Position numbers and translations under genes: made by a program. DNA of 64,000 bases from Paenibacillus sp. FSL K6-0276 (GTDB lineage: Bacteria; Bacillota; Bacilli; Paenibacillales; Paenibacillaceae), in the NCBI RefSeq assembly GCF_037977235.1, contig NZ_CP150276.1, positions 5,580,001 to 5,644,000 of the forward strand. Direction: 5' to 3'. A model generated the notes under the pieces. That model did no database searches and was not told where the DNA came from. It saw only the letters and a program-made list of their open reading frames with translations. Of this stretch, positions 42,189-51,053 are shown piece after piece (the first letter of the stretch is position 1; each line of letters starts with the position of its first letter).

Positions 42189-42979
42189 TTAGAAAATACA
42201 GCAGTATTACGAATCGTTCCCTGCAAAATGTATTGGCTTATCGGACTTCATATGTCATTACCTTCTTATCTAATTTTGTGAATTTACTCGCTATTTATTT
42301 TTTATGGCAGGGAATTTACAGTGGGCGGGATTCCTTAGGCGGCTATACATGGGATCAGATGAAGACCTATTTACTCGTCACCTTTTTGGCGAATTCCGTT
42401 CTTTCCTGGTATTCCGAGACTTCTATCTCCGGAAAAATTCTGGACGGCAGTGTAGCCGCTGATTTATTGAAGCCGATAGACTTTCAGACGGCTCGTTTTG
42501 CAGAAACGTTGGGGTCCAGTCTTCTGGAGGGGGGCATGAGTACGATCCTGATTGGAATATTCGTCCTGTTCACTTCGGGAATAACCATTCCTCATTCTCC
42601 ATTTGTCTATGTCTTATTCGCTGTGAGTTTACTTGCCGCTATACTGGTGAAGTTCGGTATCGTCTATCTAGCAGCCTTGTTATGTTTCTGGTCTACTGGC
42701 TCTATGGGCATTGTATGGGCGCGGATTGCAGTTACGAATCTATTGTCGGGGGCCTTGGTTCCTTTGGCCTTTTTTCCAGACTGGCTGGAAAAGCTGGCCT
42801 TATTGCTACCCTTTCAAAGCATCATCCACACGCCATCTATGATCTTCTTGGAGCAGGCTGATGTATCTGAAGCGCTTAGCCTAATCGGTATTCAATGCTT
42901 CTGGGGCATTGTTTTATGGATTGCCGGGAAATGCATGTGGAACTGGGCCGTTCGTCAGGTGACCATACATGGAGGCTAA
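42179..42979 (+). CDS. ABC-2 transporter permease (DUF990-like)
   Basis: A 266-residue membrane protein with six hydrophobic segments. It starts with SVIRKYSSITNRSLQNVLAYRTSYVITF, the amphipathic lead-in typical of these permeases, and has DGSVAADLLKPIDFQ, a motif shared with the following permease (NRGELDRYLLRPVP). It overlaps the ATPase gene and lies 18 bases before the second permease, so the three genes form one transporter. Confidence 0.9.
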   Translation: MSVIRKYSSITNRSLQNVLAYRTSYVITFLSNFVNLLAIYFLWQGIYSGRDSLGGYTWDQMKTYLLVTFLANSVLSWYSETSISGKILDGSVAADLLKPIDFQTARFAETLGSSLLEGGMSTILIGIFVLFTSGITIPHSPFVYVLFAVSLLAAILVKFGIVYLAALLCFWSTGSMGIVWARIAVTNLLSGALVPLAFFPDWLEKLALLLPFQSIIHTPSMIFLEQADVSEALSLIGIQCFWGIVLWIAGKCMWNWAVRQVTIHGG

Positions 42980-42997
42980 AGCGGAGGGGGAGTCATA

Positions 42998-43795
42998 ATG
43001 AAAGTTTCACGCATGATCTATCTATATAGACGCATGTATGTTCAGCAGCTAAAAGCAATTCTAGAGTATGACAAAGATTTCTACATATTAATGTGTTCTG
43101 CGGCATTAACACAGGTACTGGGATTTGTTTTTCTTTGGGTCATCTATGACCGGATTCCGGATATCAATGGCTGGCAGTTCTGGGAAGTCGCTTTTATGTA
43201 CGCGATGATCTTTCTAACCGAAGGAATAGGTTCCCTGTTTTTTGAAGGCACCTGGAGAATGAGTGGTCTAGTGAACCGAGGAGAGTTAGATCGTTATCTA
43301 CTTCGGCCAGTGCCCGTTATTTTACAGATCTTTTGTACGGGGATCGGCATTAACGGTCTAGGCAATTTGCTGATTGGTGGAGTTATAATCTGGCAAGCCT
43401 TTACCCATGGACAGCTTCATTGGACTCTAGGCAAAGCTGCGATCACCTTGTTGTTGCTGGCAACAGCCGTAATTATCCGTGTATCTATCAACTTGATCGG
43501 AAATTCAGCAGCCTTTTGGATTCGTAATGCTGGTAATGCCTTCCCTCTAATGGTGCATAACCTGGCGGATCTGGCGAAATACCCAATTACACTGTTTCCT
43601 CAAGCCGTACGTATCTTTATCTCCACCGTTCTTCCCTATGCCTTTATCAGTTTCTATCCGGCAACCTATATCTTTGACAAAAGTGAGTGGCATGGCTGGT
43701 GGATGCTGGCTCCGCTCGTCGCCATTGGGAGTGCGGCAGCCGCTTATGGTATTTTCCGATTCGGACTTTCCCGTTACGAAAGCACGGGGAACTAG
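42998..43795 (+). CDS. ABC-2 transporter permease (DUF990-like)
   Basis: A 265-residue partner permease with about six membrane segments and the NRGELDRYLLRPVPVILQ motif near residue 90. Related to its upstream neighbour, it probably forms a heterodimer. GGAGGGGGAG precedes the ATG. It ends the operon at a bidirectional terminator. No resistance determinant or regulator is adjacent, so export cargo cannot be assigned. Confidence 0.9.
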   Translation: MKVSRMIYLYRRMYVQQLKAILEYDKDFYILMCSAALTQVLGFVFLWVIYDRIPDINGWQFWEVAFMYAMIFLTEGIGSLFFEGTWRMSGLVNRGELDRYLLRPVPVILQIFCTGIGINGLGNLLIGGVIIWQAFTHGQLHWTLGKAAITLLLLATAVIIRVSINLIGNSAAFWIRNAGNAFPLMVHNLADLAKYPITLFPQAVRIFISTVLPYAFISFYPATYIFDKSEWHGWWMLAPLVAIGSAAAAYGIFRFGLSRYESTGN

Positions 43796-43800
43796 AACAT

Positions 43801-43850
43801 AAAAAAGGGAGTCCCGTAAGCCATTTAAATGGCCAACAGGACTCCCTCTT
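43801..43850. terminator. Bidirectional terminator, ABC operon / antiporter
   Basis: AAAAAAGGGAGTCC pairs with GGACTCCCTCTT around an inner perfect GCCATTTAAATGGC palindrome. Confidence 0.88.
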
Positions 43851-43858
43851 GCTATAGT

Positions 43859-45013
43859 TTATTTCCCTTCCGCGCGTACTGGATCACGGAATATATATTT
43901 TAAGAGTGGCGGTGTTACCAATGTAGTTACAATGACAACAATAATTACAGAAGTAAAATACTGCTGCTGCAACAATCCGCTTTGCAGACCTGTTGCCGCG
44001 ATGATCAATGCTACCTCACCCCGCGAAATCATCCCTGAACCAATAATAAGCGACGAACGGTTATTAAAACCTGTAAGACGCGCACCCAGACCGCCACCAA
44101 ACAGCTTGGTCAGAATGGCAACCACCGTCAGCAAGAGGACGAACCCGATTTGGCTTCCAACCCCTTCAAAAGAAACACTAAGTCCGATACTGACAAAGAA
44201 GACCGGAACAAAGATCGAATACGCTATAGGCTCAATCTTAGATTCCACAGCGTGCTTAAAGGAGGTTTGTGAAATAGCAATCCCAGCTGCAAAAGCACCG
44301 ATGATTCCTGCCATCCCCATAATTTCAGCAAAATACGCGAACGCAAAGCAAATCATTAGCGCCGCTGCGATAACAGCCTCTGTCACCTTTAGCGGAGCCA
44401 TCCATTTCATAACCCGAGGCACAACGAACCAACCCACAACAAGCGCTACAGCGAAGAACAACACCTTTTTTGTAATCAAAAGACCAATAGATGCTGATTC
44501 TCCTGTGCCGAAAAAGCTCATTAATACAGCGAGCAAGATAACAACCAGGATGTCATCTACAACGGCGGCTCCCAGAATGGTAGAACCTTCACGTGTGTTC
44601 AGCTTATTCATATCCTTCAGCACCTGAACCGATATGCTGACCGATGTTGCACTAAGAATGACGCCCATAAACATAGCATTATGATAAGCAAAACCAAACA
44701 TTTCCCCTATGGCGAATCCACCAATAAAAGGTAAAATAATACCTCCGACGGCTACTGCGAAAGCTGATTTCCAATTCTTGCGCAATTGATCCAGATCCGT
44801 CTCAAGACCCGCTATAAACATTAACAATAGAACACCGATCTCCGAAAAATAATGAATAAACTCTCCATTCTGAATCCAACCCAGTACCGCAGGACCCAGT
44901 ATAATACCCACAATTAGCTTACCCAGTACCGACGGTTGTCCCAGTCGTACAGATAAATCACCAGCTAGCTTGGTGAATAGAATAATCAGCATAAGATATA
45001 GAACAAACTCCAT
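43859..45013 (-). CDS. CPA2-type cation/proton antiporter
   Basis: A 384-residue Na+/H+ or K+/H+ antiporter of the NapA/KefB group with about 12 membrane helices. It begins with FTKLAGDLSVRLGQPSVLGKLIVG and contains the ion-binding Asp pair in GAAVVDDILVVILLAV. It lacks the C-terminal TrkA-N/RCK domain of Kef channels. The role would be pH or sodium/potassium balance. The ATG has AAGGGAGTGG upstream. A promoter followed at once by an intrinsic terminator lies between this gene and rhaM, which suggests control in the leader. Confidence 0.9.
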   Translation of the reverse strand: MEFVLYLMLIILFTKLAGDLSVRLGQPSVLGKLIVGIILGPAVLGWIQNGEFIHYFSEIGVLLLMFIAGLETDLDQLRKNWKSAFAVAVGGIILPFIGGFAIGEMFGFAYHNAMFMGVILSATSVSISVQVLKDMNKLNTREGSTILGAAVVDDILVVILLAVLMSFFGTGESASIGLLITKKVLFFAVALVVGWFVVPRVMKWMAPLKVTEAVIAAALMICFAFAYFAEIMGMAGIIGAFAAGIAISQTSFKHAVESKIEPIAYSIFVPVFFVSIGLSVSFEGVGSQIGFVLLLTVVAILTKLFGGGLGARLTGFNNRSSLIIGSGMISRGEVALIIAATGLQSGLLQQQYFTSVIIVVIVTTLVTPPLLKYIFRDPVRAEGK

Positions 45014-45070
45014 GTTTCATCCACTCCCTTGTTGTATATAAGAACTGCCAACCAGGGACTTCTCCAAGCC

Positions 45071-45110
45071 AAAAAAAGACAAAGAGGAGCCCTTGTTGAC
45101 AGGCTCCTCC
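45071..45110 (-). terminator. Intrinsic terminator in the antiporter leader
   Basis: Minus-strand stem GAGGAGCC/GGCTCCTC with a ten-base loop, then TTTGTCTTTTTTT. It lies after the promoter at 45150-45178 and 58 bases before the antiporter ATG. It may also end readthrough from the rhaM-like gene. Confidence 0.88.
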
Positions 45111-45149
45111 AAAAAACAAAAAATTATTCAATTTAGTATTATTAATTAT

Positions 45150-45178
45150 ATTATACCCGTAATATTAAAGCCTGTAAA
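45150..45178 (-). promoter_or_regulatory. Strong σA promoter upstream of the antiporter terminator
   Basis: Minus strand TTTACA, exactly 17 bases, TATAAT. The start site near 45143 would be only about 33 bases before the terminator stem, so the default product would be an RNA of about 70 nt. Confidence 0.75.
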
Positions 45179-45235
45179 CAAGATGCGCCAATAATATACA
45201 CTATGCAGATTTTAGTCAATTAAGTATCATCTTCA

Positions 45236-45559
45236 CTATTTTAGATAGAACACTTCGCGTAAAGGCAACATTGGCACCTCATCATTGAAATCAAATGACC
45301 CTTCAACCATCTTTGAGGTAATAGCATTCCATCGGTTGCAGGCGTCACTTTTGGCAATGTAATCGAAAGCCGCTTCAGTATCCTCACATTCAAAGCAATA
45401 AAAAAATTGATTGCCATTCTGAAAGATGGAGTAGTTAGAAATACCAGCCTTATTATGCTCCTCCAAAATTTCCGGCCAAGGATTTAAATGCATAGCTATA
45501 TACTCTTCTAAACATTCTTCCTTCACCCGCCATGTCCAAGCTAATTTATTGCTGCTCAT
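45236..45559 (-). CDS. L-rhamnose mutarotase family protein (RhaM/DUF718)
   Basis: A 107-residue α/β-barrel dimer protein. Family members interconvert α and β anomers of L-rhamnose. The motif with the active-site His is in YIAMHLNPWPEILEEHNKAGISNYSIF; FYCFECEDTEAAF and the Trp of NRWNAITSKM follow, as in RhaM. AGGAGGATG precedes the ATG. No rhamnose catabolic genes are beside it, so another sugar substrate or a link to surface rhamnose turnover is possible. Confidence 0.85.
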   Translation of the reverse strand: MSSNKLAWTWRVKEECLEEYIAMHLNPWPEILEEHNKAGISNYSIFQNGNQFFYCFECEDTEAAFDYIAKSDACNRWNAITSKMVEGSFDFNDEVPMLPLREVFYLK

Positions 45560-45673
45560 CTGCTCATCCTCCTAGAAATGCCCTCTTTTGTACATAATAA
45601 GGATTAGGACATTTGATACCTATTATTGTACCTGAAGGTAGCAGTCCAAGCTATGAATTCCGCTGCAAGATTC

Positions 45674-46834
45674 CTAAGCGTTAATTCCCGCTTCGCTCGG
45701 ACGGAGAATTGCAGAACCAATCGCCAGCAGTACGACGGCCATGAGACCCAGAATGGCAAAAGGTAACCATAACTCATTCCAGCCACCGCCGTTTGCAGCG
45801 ATGTCGACCGCTTGGATGGCCCATTTTTGCGGAACAAAGTTAGCCGCCTTCTGCATATAGTCCGGCATAATGGATAAAGGCCAGAAACAGCCTCCAAGCA
45901 TACAAGTCGGTGTTAGAATAAGGGCATTCAACATCCCGGCATTATTAGGATTACGAATTAACCCTGCCACTGTACTGGCGATCCCCATAGACACCAGCAT
46001 AAATGCGGCAAGAACTAGGAAATATAGATACATTGGGACTTCATAGTCATAGTGCAGCACCCAGCGTCCCAAGGCGAGAACTACGACAATCTGAATCAGC
46101 CCAACCATGAAACTACCCAGAAAATTACCAAGAGCAATCTCGTAAGAACGGACCGGAGCGCTGAACATCCGCATCATTGTGCGACCTTTCCGGTCATCCA
46201 TAATAAGAGACACTGAACTCGTGACTAGCCCCATCAGGAACATTAACGTTAAGCCCGTTACGGCTCCTAATCCTTCCCGTGGGTACAGATTATAATCGGT
46301 TCGTATACTGCCTACACTGTGCTGTTCCGCTCTTTGCATGACAGTAGTAAACTGTGCGGCGGAGTCGCTGGATCCTTCATTAGCTGCTCCAATTAAGGCA
46401 GCGGTATTCCGCATATCATCAGCAATTGCGCTTGCTTTTAATTTAATCATAACGGAAGTTTCATTCGTCTTGAGCTCATACACACTAATTTGTGGCTCTT
46501 CCCCTGCAAGTAGAGCTGAAGTGAAGCCTGCTGGAATTAGAATCCCCGCTTCTCCATTCTGATCGACAACTCCTTCTATTAAGGCAGTCTCGTCAGACTT
46601 TTCTAGAAATTTATATTCTCCAGAATTCTTTAGTTCAGTGAGCAAGTGCTTACCTGCAGCTCCGTTATCCATATTGGAATACAGCACAACAGCTGGGTTC
46701 TCCCCCATCGTTCCAGTAACAGAAACAATACCAGCAAGTACAATACAAGGAAGCAGAATATATATGAGCACACCTTTCCTAGTACCAATGGTTCGCTTCA
46801 CCATGTTCCAGCCAATCGTTAAGATTTTATCCAT
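45674..46834 (-). CDS. ABC-2 exporter permease (LnrN-like)
   Basis: A 386-residue permease of the YhaP/ABC-2 type: one N-terminal helix (GVLIYILLPCIVLAGIVSV), a large extracytoplasmic domain of about 170 residues, then five helices with LMDDRKGRTMMRMFSAPV between. The ATG at 46834 overlaps the stop of the upstream permease by eight bases with GGAAGGTGGG before it; longer upstream forms lack this support. Lengths of the set (311, 389, 386) match B. subtilis LnrL, LnrM and LnrN, which export linearmycin-type polyenes. Confidence 0.87.
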   Translation of the reverse strand: MDKILTIGWNMVKRTIGTRKGVLIYILLPCIVLAGIVSVTGTMGENPAVVLYSNMDNGAAGKHLLTELKNSGEYKFLEKSDETALIEGVVDQNGEAGILIPAGFTSALLAGEEPQISVYELKTNETSVMIKLKASAIADDMRNTAALIGAANEGSSDSAAQFTTVMQRAEQHSVGSIRTDYNLYPREGLGAVTGLTLMFLMGLVTSSVSLIMDDRKGRTMMRMFSAPVRSYEIALGNFLGSFMVGLIQIVVVLALGRWVLHYDYEVPMYLYFLVLAAFMLVSMGIASTVAGLIRNPNNAGMLNALILTPTCMLGGCFWPLSIMPDYMQKAANFVPQKWAIQAVDIAANGGGWNELWLPFAILGLMAVVLLAIGSAILRPSEAGINA

Positions 46835-47996
46835 GATAACCCACCTTCCGGTACGAAATAGCCGCTGCACTGAACAAAACTAGACAGATCAGCGATAAAA
46901 CTCCCAAATTCGGCATGATTTGCGATACATCGGCATGTAGCATCATTTTCAAGATAGCCTGCATTGCCCAATGGTTAATTGTAAAGATCCCTACAGAGTT
47001 CACCCACGATTCTGGAAGTGGCGCCATTCCTCCGCTAATGAAGGTCATACTCACAGTGAGTACCGTAACCACACTTCTTGCGCTTGCTCCAGTCTTGCTA
47101 AACATAGAAATAACGATAGATAACGTCATAGATGCCACAATCATTAGCAGACAAAATAGGAGTAGCAAGCCCGGACGATTTCCCCAATTCACACCGAATA
47201 ACACATTCGTTAGAATAATAATCGCTGCGCATTGAACGATACTTACAATTCCTACACCAAGCATTTTACCAATGAATAGCTGTGAGCCTTTGACAGGCAT
47301 TGAATTTATTCTGAAAAGCGTATGATTTTCTTTTTCATTAAAAAGCGAGGTTGTTACAGTCAATCCACTATAGAGTAGGAACATTAGCATCATGGACACC
47401 GCATAGAATTGGGAAGAAGTATAGGAATACCCTCCTTCGCTAAGTTCTCCAAGTTTAACAGAAGGCTGATTACTGGTACTTAGTGCTGTAACGTTCAAAG
47501 CTGCTGGACCTAGCGTCATCGCCACTGACTGCTTGTAATTAAGATTGTTCAGAAAATTATCGAATACCGTCCCTGCGACCATATTGTCTGTACGTTTTTT
47601 GCCGAGTATAAACTCCAGCTGTGCGGTTTCACCGCTCTGTACCTTGCTATCAAAGCCCAGAGGAACAATGACCGCATAACCATATTTCCCTGTCCGCAGA
47701 CCGCTTTCTGCCGCCTCTCGACTATTTACCATAACCGGAGTAATGATATCCTTAAGCTCGGTTGTTTTCAAAAAACTATCCATCATTACAGAGCTTTCAT
47801 AGCCTTCTCCAGAAAGATTCACTACACCCACTCGTACCGGATCAATCTGGGAGGCCCCTTTATCACCGACGACATTAGAGAGCGAAGCACCTAGTAGAAA
47901 GATTAACAGCAGTGGCAGCAAAAACATATTTAATATCATCGACCGTGAGCTAAATAACCTGCGCAGCTCGTAGATCATAATCGTCCATGTCTTCAT
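46827..47996 (-). CDS. ABC-2 exporter permease (LnrM-like)
   Basis: A 389-residue permease with the same plan as its neighbour: N-terminal helix SMILNMFLLPLLLIFLLGASL, extracytoplasmic domain with GAGTIP-like residues missing but FDSKVQSGETAQLEF present, and five C-terminal helices with SLFNEKENHTLFRINSMPV in the cytoplasmic loop. It lies 20 bases after the ATPase gene and overlaps the second permease, so all three are co-translated. Confidence 0.87.
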   Translation of the reverse strand: MKTWTIMIYELRRLFSSRSMILNMFLLPLLLIFLLGASLSNVVGDKGASQIDPVRVGVVNLSGEGYESSVMMDSFLKTTELKDIITPVMVNSREAAESGLRTGKYGYAVIVPLGFDSKVQSGETAQLEFILGKKRTDNMVAGTVFDNFLNNLNYKQSVAMTLGPAALNVTALSTSNQPSVKLGELSEGGYSYTSSQFYAVSMMLMFLLYSGLTVTTSLFNEKENHTLFRINSMPVKGSQLFIGKMLGVGIVSIVQCAAIIILTNVLFGVNWGNRPGLLLLFCLLMIVASMTLSIVISMFSKTGASARSVVTVLTVSMTFISGGMAPLPESWVNSVGIFTINHWAMQAILKMMLHADVSQIMPNLGVLSLICLVLFSAAAISYRKVGYHG

Positions 47997-48016
47997 TAGA
48001 ATGTTCCTCCCCCCTC

Positions 48017-48952
48017 TTAATCACGTAAGGTCCGTCCGGTCAGGCTTAGGAATAGCGTCTCCAGATCGGGCTCTTCAATATTTAGAGATCCAATAATCCC
48101 CTCATGTTTGGAAAAAATAAAAAGAATATCCTGCAGCTCACCTTGCGAAGATGGCAGATACAGTTCGACTACACCTTCTTTTACTTCTACGCGGCTAATT
48201 CTCGGATGAAGATTCAGCTCGTGGACTAGATCTGGAGTGATATTAGTGGCCTTGATGACGATTTTCTCTTCCTGAGCGACCCTTTCACGAAGTTCTTTTT
48301 CCGTACCACAGGCAATGATATGCCCTTTATCCATGATCGCTACCCGATCACAAATAGCTGCGACTTCCTCCATGTAGTGACTCGTATAAATAATGGTTGA
48401 ACCGAGTCGATTTAGCTCCTTGACCGATTCAAGGATATGATTACGAGATTGCGGATCAATCCCTACGGTCGGTTCATCCATAATAATCAGCTTCGGACGA
48501 TGCATAATAGCGCAAGCAATGTTTAGACGTCTTTTCATCCCTCCAGAGAAGGTAGAGGGTTTCTCTTTGGCACGGTCGCTAAGTCCTGTGAAGGTAAGAG
48601 CTTCTTCTACCCGTTCCTTCAAGAGCTTGCCACGCAAACCGTACAATTTCCCGAAAAAGGTGACGTTATCCGCCGCTGTCATGGTGTCGTACAGGGCTAA
48701 ATCCTGTGGAACCAATCCAATTCTTTTCTTCACCTCGAGGGATTGCGAAGTCACAGGCAGACCATCAATAACAATGTCTCCCCCGTCAATCTTAAGCAAT
48801 CCGCAGATCATACTGATCGTTGTACTTTTACCGGCTCCGTTCGGACCTAGTAGGCCAAAGATTTCTCCTTCTTGTATCGTCATATTCACATGATCCACTG
48901 TTAATTTACCTTCATATCGTTTCACCACATCGGTTAACACTGCGATCGCCAT
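48017..48952 (-). CDS. ABC transporter ATPase (LnrL-like)
   Basis: A 311-residue ATPase: Walker A GPNGAGKSTTISMI, signature FSGGMKRRLNIA, Walker B LIIMDEPTVGIDP and H-loop YTSHYMEEV. The C-terminal 80 residues are the small regulatory part seen in DrrA/YfiL-type proteins. AGGAGAG precedes the ATG. Exact length equals that of B. subtilis LnrL. It is the first gene of the exporter operon, divergent from the two-component genes that probably control it. Confidence 0.92.
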   Translation of the reverse strand: MAIAVLTDVVKRYEGKLTVDHVNMTIQEGEIFGLLGPNGAGKSTTISMICGLLKIDGGDIVIDGLPVTSQSLEVKKRIGLVPQDLALYDTMTAADNVTFFGKLYGLRGKLLKERVEEALTFTGLSDRAKEKPSTFSGGMKRRLNIACAIMHRPKLIIMDEPTVGIDPQSRNHILESVKELNRLGSTIIYTSHYMEEVAAICDRVAIMDKGHIIACGTEKELRERVAQEEKIVIKATNITPDLVHELNLHPRISRVEVKEGVVELYLPSSQGELQDILFIFSKHEGIIGSLNIEEPDLETLFLSLTGRTLRD

Positions 48953-49029
48953 CTTTTCATCTCTCCTGTCGTTTGTGCTTCTATATTTCCAATTTTAGCT
49001 TAAAGTGAGTTCCAGCAAAGGTACGTAAG

Positions 49030-49065
49030 GTCATCTTTTGAAGGTGACTAAAGTCATCTCCTGAA
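49030..49065. promoter_or_regulatory. Direct repeats, probable response-regulator binding sites
   Basis: GTCATCTTTTGAA at 49030 and GTCATCTCCTGAA at 49053 are 23 bases apart, about two helical turns. The second lies within TGAC-TAAA-GTCA, a small palindrome. They are in the 126-base gap between the exporter ATPase and the sensor kinase gene. NarL-type regulators bind such paired sites. Confidence 0.5.
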
Positions 49066-49078
49066 CTAGTGGGTTAAT

Positions 49079-50275
49079 ATGCTAAGATTAGAAAAAAACA
49101 TAAAGGATGACTCAGGCGTGACCAGAGAGCTAAACCTATTGCGTTATGGACTCATCATAGTTCCGGCTTTTTTTACTATGTATATCTACCAATATGCCGA
49201 TTATGGAATCTTCACACTGCATATTCTAATGCTGCTATTCCTTGTGGTCATGGTCCCAAAGCTTCCCCGATCCTTTCATGCCTTGATAAGCATCATTGAA
49301 GTGCTGTTCACTACCTGGTTATGTTATCAGTACGGCAGTATCATGATTTTTCCGGCGATTTCGGCATTACTTTATTATTCCAGACTTCAGCCTCAAGGAG
49401 TGCCTCTCGTGTTTACGATAGTGCATCTGATTACTTTAAACGTTGCGCTCTGGGATTCTCCACAGCTCTTAGTAACTTTCATCAACATTACATTTCTGCT
49501 CATCGCCTATCTCAACGAACTATTACAGAGAGCTGGCCGGGGACGCGAGGATACCCTACACTTATATGATGAGCTGCGCAAAAAGCATTTCGAGCTTGAT
49601 GAAGCCCGCAACCGACTTCTGGAGTTCAACGCCCAAGTCGAAGATGCAGCTCAGTCCAAAGAACGAATTCGAATCTCACGTCAACTCCATGACGATATCG
49701 GCCACCGCCTGATTCGCATTAAAATGATGATGGAAGCCGCACTGCAGACCTTACCAACCTCTCCTGAGAGCGGAATGCAGATGATGGAACTAATTCGAGA
49801 TCAGTTGTCGGCCAGCATGGACGATATGCGCTCCACGGTAAGACGTATCAACTATACCCCGCAATTAGAGGGAGCTTACGCGCTAGATCGACTGCTCGAA
49901 GAGATCGGCCGCGATACGGGAATCGAGACCTCATACCAAGTACATGGCATTCCCTACCCGCTGTATCCTAGTATTCAGGTGATCTTGTATAAGAACGCCC
50001 GTGAGGCCATAACCAATGCCCTGCGTCACGGAAAAGCAACGGCGATCTGGATTAAAATCGAATTCAGTGATGCTGGGATTACGATGGAGGTTAGCAACAA
50101 CGGGATACTTCCCGAAGGCAATAAACTAACCAAACTGCCGGGAAGTGGTGGCGTCGGGATGAAAGGAATATCCGAGCGAACACATCTGATCGGTGGAACC
50201 CTGGAACTGCGGCAGGAGCCTCATTTCACAGTGGTTACGCGGTTGCCCGTTTATAAGCAGGGAGAGATCGTATAG
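49079..50275 (+). CDS. NarL-type sensor histidine kinase (LnrJ-like)
   Basis: A 398-residue kinase with five or six membrane helices in residues 20-145 and almost no extracytoplasmic loop, as in intramembrane-sensing kinases. The HisKA_3 box SRQLHDDIGHRLIRIKM has His about 204, and the ATPase domain has NAREAITNALRHGKA and GGVGMKGISERTHLIGG. The ATG at 49079 has no ribosome binding site; a GTG at 49118 preceded by AAAGGATG is a plausible true start. With the regulator and the divergent exporter it matches the B. subtilis LnrJK module that senses membrane-active polyenes. Confidence 0.9.
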   Translation: MLRLEKNIKDDSGVTRELNLLRYGLIIVPAFFTMYIYQYADYGIFTLHILMLLFLVVMVPKLPRSFHALISIIEVLFTTWLCYQYGSIMIFPAISALLYYSRLQPQGVPLVFTIVHLITLNVALWDSPQLLVTFINITFLLIAYLNELLQRAGRGREDTLHLYDELRKKHFELDEARNRLLEFNAQVEDAAQSKERIRISRQLHDDIGHRLIRIKMMMEAALQTLPTSPESGMQMMELIRDQLSASMDDMRSTVRRINYTPQLEGAYALDRLLEEIGRDTGIETSYQVHGIPYPLYPSIQVILYKNAREAITNALRHGKATAIWIKIEFSDAGITMEVSNNGILPEGNKLTKLPGSGGVGMKGISERTHLIGGTLELRQEPHFTVVTRLPVYKQGEIV

Positions 50276-50332
50276 GGAACGTAGGACTTGAGGTAAAGAA
50301 GAAATCTATATTAGGAAGAAGGAGCCACGGTA

Positions 50333-50986
50333 ATGATTAAAGTGATGATTGTAGATGACGATCCCTTTATTCGCCAAAGTCTACAAGTGCTGATAGGGAT
50401 GGACCCGGATATTGAAGTGATCGGAGCTGTGAGTGACGGAAACGAGGCCTTGAGTTTGCTCCAAGCGGGGGAAATGGCCGATGTGATTCTAATGGATATT
50501 CGTATGCCAGGCTGTGGTGGTGTTGAAGCGACAGAGAAAATTAAGCAGGTTTTTTCGCAAGTTTCGATACTGATGCTAACCACCTTCGATGACGATGAGT
50601 ATATCATTGAAGCGCTGCGCAACGGAGCCAGTGGATATTTACTCAAAAACATACCGCCAGACCGTATCATACAAGGTATCAAAACGGTCTATGAAGGTAA
50701 CATGCTGATCCACCCTGATATCGCGCGCAAGCTAGCAACCTTTCTACAGCCTGCGACCCGCCACGAATCCCCACAGGCACAGCCGCTGGAATCTTTCGGA
50801 CTGACCAAAATGGAACTGGCCGTTGTCGCTTCTATCGCTGAAGGGCATACCAACAAAGAAATCGCTGGACAGCTATTCTTAAGCGAGGGTACGGTCAAAA
50901 ATTACATAACGGATATTTTAAGCAAATTGGAGCTGCGGGATCGTACGCAAATCGCTATTTTTTATTTGAAGAATGGGCGGGGATAG
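50333..50986 (+). CDS. NarL/FixJ-family response regulator (LnrK-like)
   Basis: A 217-residue regulator. The receiver domain has VDDDPFIRQSL, the phospho-acceptor Asp55 in VILMDIRMPG, the Thr of MLTTFDDDEY and the Lys of YLLKNIPP. The C-terminal LuxR-type HTH is LTKMELAVVASIAEGHTNKEIAGQLFLSEGTVKNYI. AAGGAGCC precedes the ATG. It follows the kinase gene by 57 bases and probably activates the divergent ABC operon through the repeats at 49030-49065. Confidence 0.94.
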   Translation: MIKVMIVDDDPFIRQSLQVLIGMDPDIEVIGAVSDGNEALSLLQAGEMADVILMDIRMPGCGGVEATEKIKQVFSQVSILMLTTFDDDEYIIEALRNGASGYLLKNIPPDRIIQGIKTVYEGNMLIHPDIARKLATFLQPATRHESPQAQPLESFGLTKMELAVVASIAEGHTNKEIAGQLFLSEGTVKNYITDILSKLELRDRTQIAIFYLKNGRG

Positions 50987-51009
50987 CACTAAGTAGTTGG
51001 TTCATATTG

Positions 51010-51046
51010 AAAAAAAGCCCGACTCTATTTCCAGAGTCCGGGCTTA
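51010..51046. terminator. Bidirectional terminator, regulator / minJ-like gene
   Basis: GCCCG-ACTCT pairs with AGAGTCCGGGC around a six-base loop, with A- and T-rich flanks. Confidence 0.82.
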
Positions 51047-51053
51047 ACTTTAG

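Noticed and set aside
43932..44627. Open frame opposite the antiporter
   Set aside because: Shadow of the membrane-protein codons, rich in Thr/Ile/Ser; no start signal.
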